The notes under the pieces are model-generated. The model did no database searches, had not been told where the DNA came from, and worked only from the letters and a program-made list of their open reading frames with translations. Made by a program: the position numbers and the translations under genes. Shown piece after piece: positions 8,718 to 16,581 of a stretch of DNA of 64,000 bases. The stretch's first letter is position 1. The number at the start of each line of letters is the position of its first letter. This DNA is from Hymenobacter aranciens (GTDB lineage Bacteria > Bacteroidota > Bacteroidia > Cytophagales > Hymenobacteraceae), in assembly GCF_030580865.1 (NCBI RefSeq), contig NZ_JAUQSY010000006.1, forward strand, positions 248,001-312,000, given 5' to 3'.

Positions 8718-10378
8718 ATGAGCAATATCAAGTTCAGTAGCTTATTCGTGCTCTTTTTCCTGCTGGCGCAAGCGGCCCATTGCCAGCCAGCCTGGCAATG
8801 GGCGGCGGCGGGCCCGGTAGATACCACCGGCTTTCCGCCTTTTGCCTGGCATGCCAGCGATGCCGCCGGCAACCTCGTGGTGGCTGGCTACTTCAGCGGG
8901 CGCATGACCTTGGGAAGCTACACGCTGCAAGGCGCCGGGCAGTCCAACTTGTTTGTAGCCCGCCTGAGTGCCACCGGCCAGTGGACGCAGGCGATTGAGG
9001 TGGCCGGCGCTTCTCATACTGATTTTTACGGCCTGGCGGTGGCGCTCGACAGCAATGGCGACGCCATAGTAGGCGGCAGCTTCGCCAGCGCCAGCATTAC
9101 CCTGGGCTCTTTTACGCTGCCCAATGCCCGGGCCGGCCAATTGGATGGCTTTGTGGCGCGCCTGAGCGCGGCCGGCCAGTGGGTGCAGGCAGTACGTGTG
9201 GGCGGCAGCAGCAACGATGAGGTTGTAGCCGTGGCCCTCGAGCCCAATGGCACCTGCGTAGTGGCGGGTAATTTTGGCGGCGCGGGTATTCAGCTCGGCA
9301 GCACCAGCTTTACCAACCGCTCACCTGGTGGGGCAGGCAGTGACATTTTTGTAGCCTGGCTCGACCGGGCCGGCCAGTGGACACAGGCCGTGGCCGCCGG
9401 GGGCCATGATAGTGACCAGGTACGTGCACTGGCGCGCCGTAGTACCGGCGAACTGGCGATAGGAGGCTCTTTCCTGGGCTATGATATAAGCTTTGGCAAT
9501 CAGACTGTCCGCAATGTCAGCGCTGGTCACACCGATATTTTCGTGGCCCGACTCACCAGCACCGGGCAATGGACGCAGGCCACCGCTGCAGGGGGCTTCT
9601 TTGATGAGGGCCTAAGCACGGTGTCGTTTGATGGGAATGGCCAGGTGGTGGCGACCGGCAACTTTGCCAGCTCTACTTGTAATTTTGGCTCTACCACCCT
9701 GTTGTCCAGCACAGGCCGCACCTTTGTGGCCCGCCTTGCGGCCGGCCAGTGGACGCAAGCCCAGTCAATCAATGGCCTCGGCATTGGGGCCGCCCAGGCG
9801 GCTGGCAATGGCGACGTGCTGGTAGCCGGCCCTTTAGCCAGCCTACGCTGACCCTGGGCAGTTTAACGTTTAGCAATTCCGACCCGACCGGCGCCAGTTC
9901 GGATATGGTGGTAGCGCGCCTGAGCACAGCCGGGCAATGGACTGCCGGCGTACAGGCCGCTGGTAGCGGGTCCGACTTTCCCACGTCGCTGTCGGTGGCG
10001 AACGGAGCCACCATCGTAACGGGCACCAGCAGCAGTCCGACCCTGCAGCTAGGTTCTTTTTCGCTGGCCCAGAACAATTCGCAGCAGCTGGTATTCACCG
10101 CGCAACTGGGCGGCTTTGTCACCAGCAGGCGCGCCATCCAGACTGTTCCGGCTTTTACCCTGGCCCCTACCCCCGCCACCACCGCCACGCGCCTTACCTG
10201 GCCCAGCCCCAGCGCCACCCCGCGCCCCGTGCAGCTGCTCGATGCCCTCGGCTGCGCCGTGCGCCAGCAGGTGCTACCCGCCCACACCACCCAGGCCACG
10301 CTCGACCTGACGGGCCTCGCGCCAGGGCTGTACCTGGTGCGCTGCGGCAGCGCCGTGGGGCGGCTGGTGGTGGAGTAG
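8718..10378 (+). pseudogene. Secreted repeat protein with T9SS-like tail, split by a frameshift
   Basis: The first frame (8718-9851) starts with a signal peptide (MSNIKFSSLFVLFFLLAQAAHC) and then repeats of about 50-60 residues ending in FVARLSxTGQWTQAxxxGG, a beta-propeller-like pattern. It stops shortly after 9830. The same repeat then continues without loss in the +1-shifted frame (LTLGSLTFSNSD, VVARLSTAGQWTAG) and ends in a T9SS type A-like tail, LDLTGLAPGLYLVRCG. One missing base near 9829-9836 would explain it. It could be a true null allele, phase variation or a sequencing error. With one frame restored it would encode about 553 residues exported by T9SS. Confidence 0.75.
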
Positions 10379-10450
10379 CCCCGACTATTTGGCTAGAATT
10401 TATTTCCTTAGCGGGCTAGTCATCCACTCATTCGTAGCTATCACTTTCCC

Positions 10451-10996
10451 ATGGCTGCTCCTGCTGCCTCAGACCGGGTTCTTATCAGCATTTTCGCCGA
10501 TGGCGACATGACGCCCTTTCTGCTTTCTACGCTGGGCATGGCGCTGCACATCTTGGATAGCGCGGAGCTAAGCTCCGACCTGAAAGATGCCGTGCAGGCG
10601 CGCGGCCTGCTCGACCCCGCGCACCTGCACCACCTGCTGGCCACCGGCCAGGCCCTGCGCCAGGCGGTGCCCGAAGCCGAAAATCCTGACTTTGAGCCAC
10701 CGGCCGACAATGACGACCGCCCTGCCTGGCGGCTTACCATGGCTGATGTGCTGGCCATCGTCACGGCCAACGACTTCATTGCCTCCTCCTTCCTCCACGC
10801 GTTCGGCGACGAAGCCCGGCGGGTCCAGGTTGAACTAAACGGGGTGCCGGCCGAGGTGTACGATGCCCACATTGCCGAAACGCTGGGCTACTTTGCTCGC
10901 TTCCAGCGCGAGTGGCAGGAGCTGTTTGGCAAGTACCCGGCCTACCAGCAGCGGCAGGCCGAACTAGCCGCCCTGCGTGCCGAGTTTGTGGGCTAA
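10451..10996 (+). CDS. Hypothetical cytoplasmic protein
   Basis: 181 residues without signal peptide or membrane helix. It is largely helical and acidic, with no recognised domain. The gene lies between the frameshifted T9SS protein and the TerC gene, with a gap of 72 bp on each side or less, and shares their direction, so co-transcription with terC is possible. I see no motif that suggests a function. Confidence 0.6.
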   Translation: MAAPAASDRVLISIFADGDMTPFLLSTLGMALHILDSAELSSDLKDAVQARGLLDPAHLHHLLATGQALRQAVPEAENPDFEPPADNDDRPAWRLTMADVLAIVTANDFIASSFLHAFGDEARRVQVELNGVPAEVYDAHIAETLGYFARFQREWQELFGKYPAYQQRQAELAALRAEFVG

Positions 10997-11067
10997 GCCA
11001 CCCCTTACGCCGTTCGTCGCCGCCGGGGGCCGTAGTTTCGTATCCGGCTTTCCGCCCTCCGTCTGCC

Positions 11068-11826
11068 ATGAACGTTCACGTCCAAGAAATTCTCGATAAC
11101 CCGCTGGCGGCCCTGGCCGTGGTGGGCAACCTCGTCATCATCGAAAGCCTGCTGTCGGTGGATAATGCCGCCGTGCTGGCCACCATGGTGGGCGACCTGC
11201 CTCGCGAGCAGCGCCAGAAGGCCCTGCGCTACGGCATCATCGGGGCGTATATTTTCCGGGGTATCTGCCTGGTGCTGGCAGCTTACCTGGTGCAGCTGTG
11301 GTTTCTGAAGCCGCTCGGCGGTCTGTACCTGCTCTATCTGTCGGCCAAGCAGTTTATCCCCAATCGGCAGCACGAAGACGAAACCATCGACAAGCAGCGC
11401 AGCTGGTTTTACCGCCACACCATCGGCTTTCTGGGCAAGTTCTGGGCCACCGTGGCGCTGATTGAGCTCATGGATTTGGCCTTTTCCATCGACAACGTCT
11501 TTGCCGTGGTGGCTTACACCGACAATCTGATTCTGATTTGTGCGGGCGTGTTCATCGGCATTCTGGCCATGCGGCTGGTGGCCCAGGCCTTCGTGGTGCT
11601 GATGGGCAAGTACCCGTTTCTGGAAACGGCGGCGTTCATCGTCATCGGCCTGCTGGGTATCAAGCTAATCCTGTCGCTGGCCGAGCATTTTTACCCCACG
11701 CACCCGTTCAGTCTCTTTTTGCAGAGCGAAGCGGCCGAGGTGGGGCTGACGGTAATTACGGTGGCGCTGTTCGTAGTGCCCTGGGCCACGTCGAAGCTAT
11801 TTAACTGGCCGCGGCGGATGAGCTGA
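11068..11826 (+). CDS. TerC family integral membrane protein
   Basis: About 252 residues with seven or so membrane helices. The two family signatures are present: SLLSVDNAAVLATMV near residue 25 and MDLAFSIDNVFAVVAYTDN near residue 140, each with the acidic and Asn residues within the membrane that are linked to metal transport. TerC/Alx members export manganese or relate to tellurite resistance; the metal cannot be told here. I chose the ATG at 11068 because upstream in-frame sequence is not hydrophobic or conserved. No yybP-ykoY-like riboswitch is apparent upstream. Confidence 0.85.
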   Translation: MNVHVQEILDNPLAALAVVGNLVIIESLLSVDNAAVLATMVGDLPREQRQKALRYGIIGAYIFRGICLVLAAYLVQLWFLKPLGGLYLLYLSAKQFIPNRQHEDETIDKQRSWFYRHTIGFLGKFWATVALIELMDLAFSIDNVFAVVAYTDNLILICAGVFIGILAMRLVAQAFVVLMGKYPFLETAAFIVIGLLGIKLILSLAEHFYPTHPFSLFLQSEAAEVGLTVITVALFVVPWATSKLFNWPRRMS

Positions 11827-11838
11827 ACACTTGAAAAA

Positions 11839-11874
11839 GAACGTCATCCCTTCGCTGCGCTCAGGATGACGTTC
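11839..11874. repeat. Family C palindrome between convergent terC-like gene and tdh
   Basis: GAACGTCATCC and GGATGACGTTC form an 11-bp perfect stem around a loop CTTCGCTGCGCTCA. It lies 12 bp after the TerC stop and 5 bp before the tdh stop, so it can act on both convergent transcripts. It shares the GTCAT...ATGAC core with other family C elements. Confidence 0.7.
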
Positions 11875-11879
11875 AATAT

Positions 11880-12875
11880 TTACGCTGTCACCGGCTCGCG
11901 CAAATGCGCCAGCATGTCGTGCGTCATCTTCGCCAAGTCGTACTCCGGCTGCCAGCCCCAATCCTGGCGGGCAGCCGAGTCGTCGATGCTGGCGGGCCAG
12001 GAGTCGGCAATAGCCTGGCGCTGGTCGGGGGCATAGGTGATGTGGAAATCGGGAACTTCCTGCCGGATACTGGCTGCTATTTCCTTGGGCGAGAAGCTCA
12101 TGGCGCCCAGGTTGTAGCTGGTGCGCACCTTGATGCTGTCGGCCGGGGCGTGCATCAGGTCGAGGGTGGCCTTGAGCGCGTCGGGCATGTACATCATGGG
12201 CAGGTAAGTGTCTTCTTCCAGAAAGCACTGGTAGTCCTGGCCGGCCACGGCTTTGTGGTAGATGTCGACGGCGTAGTCGGTGGTGCCGCCGCCGGGCAGG
12301 CTCTTGTAGCCGATGAGGCCGGGGTAGCGCAGGCTGCGCACGTCGAGACCGTGCTTGCGGTGGTACCACTCGCACCACTGCTCGCCGGCCAATTTGCTGA
12401 TACCGTACACCGTGTTGGGGTTCATCACGGTGAGCTGGGGGGTATTTTCGCGGGGCGTGTCGGGGCCGAACACGGCGATGGAGCTGGGCCAGTACACCTG
12501 GGCCACCTGGTATTTCACGGCCGTGTTCAGCACGTTGAGCAGGCCGTCCATGTTGAGCTTCCAGGCAAACATGGGGTCTTTTTCGGCCGTGGCCGAGAGC
12601 AGCGCGGCCAGGTGGTACACCTGCTGCGGGCGGTACTGCTGCACCAGCTGTTCGAGGCGGGGCAGGTCGAGCACATCGAGCAGCTCGAAGGGGCCGCCTT
12701 CCAGCAGGCCGGCCTGTTTGGGCGGGCGCACATCGGCGGCGATGACTTGCTGCGGAGCATAACGCTGGCGCAGGGCGGCGGTGAGTTCCAGGCCCAGCTG
12801 CCCGCAGGCGCCGATGACGAGGACGGTGCCGGGCTGCGCCGGGCTGGTGGGGGTGTCGCTGGGAGGGGTGGCCAT
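11880..12875 (-). CDS. tdh: L-threonine 3-dehydrogenase, short-chain (epimerase-like) type
   Basis: About 331 residues from the ATG at 12875. It oxidises L-threonine with NAD+ to 2-amino-3-ketobutyrate. The Rossmann motif GACGQLGLEL is near residue 22, the SDR catalytic YGISK is near residue 145 and AALLSATAEKDP is near residue 95; the C-terminal ASIDDSAARQDWGW is typical of the bacterial short-chain TDH rather than the zinc enzyme. The partner ligase kbl lies 1.4 kb away, beyond a patatin gene, supporting the assignment. A -7 box lies upstream at 12919-12926, inside the longer open frame, which argues against an upstream start. Confidence 0.9.
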   Translation of the reverse strand: MATPPSDTPTSPAQPGTVLVIGACGQLGLELTAALRQRYAPQQVIAADVRPPKQAGLLEGGPFELLDVLDLPRLEQLVQQYRPQQVYHLAALLSATAEKDPMFAWKLNMDGLLNVLNTAVKYQVAQVYWPSSIAVFGPDTPRENTPQLTVMNPNTVYGISKLAGEQWCEWYHRKHGLDVRSLRYPGLIGYKSLPGGGTTDYAVDIYHKAVAGQDYQCFLEEDTYLPMMYMPDALKATLDLMHAPADSIKVRTSYNLGAMSFSPKEIAASIRQEVPDFHITYAPDQRQAIADSWPASIDDSAARQDWGWQPEYDLAKMTHDMLAHLREPVTA

Positions 12876-12918
12876 GCGAAAAATGAAAATGGAGGAGGGA
12901 GGTGGGAAGATGGGATTG

Positions 12919-12926
12919 CAAAGATA
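12919..12926 (-). promoter_or_regulatory. -7 box of the tdh promoter
   Basis: On the minus strand this reads TATCTTTG, the Bacteroidota -7 consensus, 43 nt upstream of the tdh ATG. No strong -33 TTTG is visible. It faces away from the patatin promoter 66 bp further on, so the two divergent genes share one short control region. Confidence 0.55.
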
Positions 12927-12992
12927 CCGGGTACGGGGCCGCCGGGTGGGGAAAGGGCGGCCAGTGACCAGCCGCCAGCGTGCTTCCGCCAG

Positions 12993-13000
12993 TATCTTTG
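12993..13000 (+). promoter_or_regulatory. -7 box of the patatin gene
   Basis: TATCTTTG ends 5 nt before the ATG of the patatin gene. The geometry is almost the same as for rlmN and suggests a leaderless mRNA. Confidence 0.6.
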
Positions 13001-13005
13001 GCCTT

Positions 13006-14082
13006 ATGCTGAACCGCTTTTTTCTGGCGAGCTGCTTACTTGCCACGGCTCTTTTTACCGCTTCGGCCGCCGCGGCCCAAACCGCCGCAGCCCCGCCCCG
13101 CTACCGCAACCTCGTGATGGAAGGCGGCGGCGTGCGCGGCATTGCCTACGGCGGCGCGCTGCAGGAACTGGAAAAGCACGGTATTCTGCAGCACATTGAG
13201 CGGGTGGGCGGCACCTCGGCGGGGGCCATTCAGGCGGCGCTGCTGGCGGTGGGCTACTCGCCCGACGAGATTGTGGACGTTATCAACCACACGCCGGTGC
13301 AGCGGCTCAATGATGGCCGCTTCATGTTTGTGGGCAGCAGCTCGCGCCTGCTCAAACAGTACGGCTGGTACCGCGGCGACGAATTCACGACCTACCTCAG
13401 CGAGCTGGTGGCCCGCAAAACCCAAAAGCCCGGCCTCACCCTGGGCGAGCTGCACGCCCTGGCCCAGCAGCAGCCCGGCCGCTTCCGCGACCTCTACACC
13501 ACCGGCACCAACCTCACGCTGCAGCGCAGCCAGGTATTCAGCTACGAAACCAACCCCACCATGCGCGTGGCCGACGCCGTGCGCATCAGCATGAGCATCC
13601 CGCTGTATTACCGGGCGGTGCTGCTCGATAGCACCGGCAACGTAGTACCCGGTAAGCCCCTGCCCGGCCAGCGCGTGCAGGTGGTGGTCGATGGCGGCCT
13701 GCTGGCCAACTACCCCCTGCGCATCTTCGACCAGCCGCGCTACCTGCCCACCGGCTGCCCCACTACCACCAACCCCGAAACCCTGGGCTTGCGCCTCGAC
13801 CGCGACGAGCAGATTGCCCTCGACACCCTGGCCAGCGGCCGGCAGGCCCTGGCGCCCCGCTCCATCACCAACTTCAACGGCTACCTCGGCGCGCTGTACA
13901 CCGTGGCCCTCGAAAACCTCAACCCCGCCGAGCCCGCCGACTGGCCCCGCACCATCAGCATCAGCACGTTGGGCTTCAGCCCGAAGGTGAAGCGGGTGCC
14001 GCTGCTGCAAAAGCAGCAGCTCATCGAAAGCGGGCGGCGCGGGGCGCAGCAGTTTCTGGCCCGGCCGCAGGCGCGGCGGTGA
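13006..14082 (+). CDS. Secreted patatin-like phospholipase
   Basis: About 358 residues. A signal peptide (MLNRFFLASCLLATALFTA, cleavage near AQ) precedes a patatin domain. The oxyanion motif MEGGGVRGIAYGG is near residue 38, the nucleophile elbow GGTSAGAI near residue 66 and the catalytic Asp motif VDGGLLANYP near residue 228. This Ser-Asp dyad hydrolyses acyl esters of lipids. The signal peptide places it in the periplasm or outside. It is divergent from tdh; the start at 13006 is fixed by the -7 box 5 nt upstream. Confidence 0.9.
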   Translation: MLNRFFLASCLLATALFTASAAAAQTAAAPPRYRNLVMEGGGVRGIAYGGALQELEKHGILQHIERVGGTSAGAIQAALLAVGYSPDEIVDVINHTPVQRLNDGRFMFVGSSSRLLKQYGWYRGDEFTTYLSELVARKTQKPGLTLGELHALAQQQPGRFRDLYTTGTNLTLQRSQVFSYETNPTMRVADAVRISMSIPLYYRAVLLDSTGNVVPGKPLPGQRVQVVVDGGLLANYPLRIFDQPRYLPTGCPTTTNPETLGLRLDRDEQIALDTLASGRQALAPRSITNFNGYLGALYTVALENLNPAEPADWPRTISISTLGFSPKVKRVPLLQKQQLIESGRRGAQQFLARPQARR

Positions 14083-14208
14083 AACCTCACCCCCAACCCC
14101 GAAGAATGCTTAATGCGCATTCCCAAAAGAGAGGGGAGCCGAACGATTCAAATCCGGAGCAAAACCGGTGCCCTCTCTCCGCAGGAGAGGGGGTCAGGGG
14201 GTGAGGTT
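14083..14208. repeat. Family E inverted repeat with CCTCACCCCC ends
   Basis: The element opens with AACCTCACCCCCAACCCC and closes with GGGGTCAGGGGGTGAGGTT. Inside lie further complementary stretches (AGAGAGGGGAG, and CCCTCTCTCC with GGAGAGGGGG). It begins directly after the patatin stop codon and ends about 80 bp before kbl. The CCTCACCCCC-type end is a widespread extragenic repeat in several phyla. Confidence 0.75.
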
Positions 14209-14289
14209 CCGCTGGGCGAGATGCTCCGCATGCCGTTCTTTGTAGTCACTCCTGCCCCCATACCTGCCCACCTTCATACCCCTTAAAAA

Positions 14290-15489
14290 ATGTACGCCAC
14301 CCTCCAGCCCGACCTCCAGCAGCAGCTCCAGGCAATCAAAGATGCCGGCCTTTTCAAAAAGGAGCGCATCATCACCTCGCCCCAGGGCGCCGAGATTGAA
14401 ACCCGCGAAGCCGGCGAGGTGCTGAACTTCTGCGCCAACAACTACCTCGGCCTGAGCTCCCACCCCGAAGTCATCAAGGCCGCCAAGGAGGCCATCGACA
14501 CGCACGGCTACGGCATGTCGTCGGTGCGCTTCATCTGCGGCACCCAGGACATTCACAAGGAGCTGGAGGCCAAGCTGGCCGATTTTCTGGGCACCGAAGA
14601 CACCATTCTCTACGCCGCCGCCTTCGACGCCAACGGCGGGGTGTTCGAGCCGCTCTTCAACGAGCAGGACGCCATCATCTCCGACGCCCTTAACCACGCC
14701 TCCATCATCGACGGCGTGCGCCTGTGCAAGGCCCAGCGCTACCGCTATGCCCACAACGACATGGCCGACCTGGAAAAGCAGCTCCAGGATGCCCAGGCCA
14801 AGGGAACCCGCCACCGCATCATCGTGACGGACGGCTCGTTCTCGATGGACGGCACCATCGCCCAGCTCGACAAAATCTGCGACCTCGCCGACAAGTACCA
14901 TGCCCTGGTGATGATTGACGAATGCCACTCGATGGGCTTTTTGGGCAAAACGGGCCGGGGTACCCACGAGTACCGCAACGTGCTCGGCCGCGTCGACATC
15001 ATCACCGGCACGCTGGGCAAGGCCCTGGGCGGCGCGATGGGCGGCTTCACCTCGGGCCGCCGCGAAATCATCGACATGCTGCGCCAGCGCAGCCGCCCTT
15101 ACCTGTTTTCCAACACCCTCGCCCCGGCCATTGTAGGCGCGTCGTTGCGCGTGCTGGAATTGCTGACGGAAAGCACCCAGCTGCGCGACCAGCTCGAAGA
15201 AAACACCAAATACTTCCGCGAAAAGATGACCGCCGCCGGTTTCGACATCACGCCCGGCGAGCATCCCATCGTGCCCGTTATGCTCTACGATGCCAAGCTG
15301 GCCCAGGAATTTGCCGCCCGCATGCTCGACGAGGGCATTTACGTGGTGGGCTTCTACTACCCCGTGGTGCCGCAGGGCAAGGCCCGCATCCGGGTGCAGT
15401 TGAGCGCGGCGCACACGCGGGCGCACCTCGACAAGGCCATTGCCGCCTTCACGAAAGTGGGTGGCGAGCTGGGGGTGCTGAAAGCATAG
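14290..15489 (+). CDS. kbl: Glycine C-acetyltransferase (2-amino-3-ketobutyrate CoA ligase)
   Basis: 399 residues, standard length. This PLP enzyme cleaves 2-amino-3-ketobutyrate with CoA to glycine and acetyl-CoA, completing threonine breakdown begun by the nearby tdh. [19 protein letters not shown] is near residue 50, the PLP-stacking and Asp region [18 protein letters not shown] near residue 210, and the Schiff-base Lys lies in [14 protein letters not shown] near residue 240. The family also includes serine palmitoyltransferase and BioF, but the neighbourhood of tdh supports Kbl. The gene is followed within 3 bp by a perfect palindrome. Confidence 0.93.
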   Translation: MYATLQPDLQQQLQAIKDAGLFKKERIITSPQGAEIETREAGEVLNFCANNYLGLSSHPEVIKAAKEAIDTHGYGMSSVRFICGTQDIHKELEAKLADFLGTEDTILYAAAFDANGGVFEPLFNEQDAIISDALNHASIIDGVRLCKAQRYRYAHNDMADLEKQLQDAQAKGTRHRIIVTDGSFSMDGTIAQLDKICDLADKYHALVMIDECHSMGFLGKTGRGTHEYRNVLGRVDIITGTLGKALGGAMGGFTSGRREIIDMLRQRSRPYLFSNTLAPAIVGASLRVLELLTESTQLRDQLEENTKYFREKMTAAGFDITPGEHPIVPVMLYDAKLAQEFAARMLDEGIYVVGFYYPVVPQGKARIRVQLSAAHTRAHLDKAIAAFTKVGGELGVLKA

Positions 15490-15491
15490 GC

Positions 15492-15538
15492 TAAAAGAAC
15501 TGTCATGCTTCACTGCGTTCAGCATGACAGTTCTTTTA
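15492..15538. repeat. Family C palindrome after kbl, likely terminator
   Basis: TAAAAGAACTGTCATGCT and its exact inverse AGCATGACAGTTCTTTTA form an 18-bp stem around an 11-nt loop TCACTGCGTTC. The stem ends in a T-rich run. It begins 3 bp after the kbl stop, so it probably terminates kbl transcription. Confidence 0.8.
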
Positions 15539-15567
15539 GCACCAGACTCCAATTTTAAATAGCCTCC

Positions 15568-16503
15568 ATGCCGCCCCGCCCCACCCTCGTCGCCGTCCTA
15601 CTAGCCCTCACGCTACTAGGCCAGGCGCGCCCGCCCGCTAAGCCCGTCGTCATCCTCTTCGTCGGCAACAGCTTCTTCCACGGCGCGGCGATGCCCGTGC
15701 TGCGCTACAACGCGGCCAACGTCACCGATGAGAACTTCACGCCCACCAGCAAGGGCCAGCGCCGCCAGCAGTACCTGCACGAGCCCGGCCCCTGGGGCGG
15801 CATCCCCGGCATCTTCAAGAAGCTGGCCGATGAGGCGGGACTGAATTACGAGGTGCATATTGAAGCCCTCAGCGGCAAGGCTCTGAAATTCCACTACGAC
15901 AGCACCCTGTCCATCATCCAGCAGCCCAAGTGGGATGCCGTGGTGCTGCACGACTACAGCACCGGCCCCGTGCCCGCCCGCCACGGCGGCCAGCCCGCCC
16001 GCTTCGTGGAGTATGCCAACCGCCTGGAGCGGGCCATCCACACCGCCAACCCCAAAGCCCAGGTGTACCTGTATGAAACCTGGGCCCGCGCCGACCAAAC
16101 CTACCCCGCTACCGGCGGCTACGCCGGCCTGCCCATCGACTCGATGACCGCCGACCTGCACCGCGCCTACTACCGCGAAGCCGCCCAAAACGGCCACTTC
16201 GCCGGCGTGGCCCCGGCCGGCGATGCCTGGTTGCGCGCCATCGAAACCGGCGTGGCCCTGCGCAACCCCTACCAGCCCGGCGACGCCAGCAAAATCAACC
16301 TCTGGAACAAGGACAACTACCACCCCAGCCCCGCCGGCGCCTACCTCAACGCCTGCGTGCTCTTCGGCCAAATCACCGGCCGCGACCCGCGCCGCTTCGG
16401 CGGCCAGGAGCAGGCGGCTGCCGCACTGGGCATTGCGCCGACGCAGGCCGTGGCGCTGCAGCGGGTGGCGTGGGAGCAAGTGCGGGCAGGCACATCAAAG
16501 TGA
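15568..16503 (+). CDS. Secreted SGNH-hydrolase-like protein
   Basis: 311 residues. The N-terminal stretch up to about residue 22 is hydrophobic and looks like a short signal peptide. The SGNH block I equivalent ILFVGNSFFHG is near residue 30, with Ser as likely nucleophile, and the block V equivalent NKDNYHPSPAGAYLNA near residue 250 gives the Asp/His pair. VYLYETWARAD in the middle is seen in SGNH-like proteins of unknown substrate. An esterase or carbohydrate deacetylase role is plausible but is inferred only from the motifs. Confidence 0.72.
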   Translation: MPPRPTLVAVLLALTLLGQARPPAKPVVILFVGNSFFHGAAMPVLRYNAANVTDENFTPTSKGQRRQQYLHEPGPWGGIPGIFKKLADEAGLNYEVHIEALSGKALKFHYDSTLSIIQQPKWDAVVLHDYSTGPVPARHGGQPARFVEYANRLERAIHTANPKAQVYLYETWARADQTYPATGGYAGLPIDSMTADLHRAYYREAAQNGHFAGVAPAGDAWLRAIETGVALRNPYQPGDASKINLWNKDNYHPSPAGAYLNACVLFGQITGRDPRRFGGQEQAAAALGIAPTQAVALQRVAWEQVRAGTSK

Positions 16504-16581
16504 TGAGGTCATAGAGAAAGTAATGCGTAAATCGGCTGATTGCCGCCCACGCATAACATTCTATTGGGCAGAATTTTTCAT

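Noticed and set aside
10997..11067. yybP-ykoY manganese riboswitch before the TerC gene
   Set aside because: The gap is only 71 bp and lacks the conserved loops.
14083..14208. tRNA gene because of ATTCAAATCC
   Set aside because: No cloverleaf can be drawn around it; the sequence is part of inverted repeat E.
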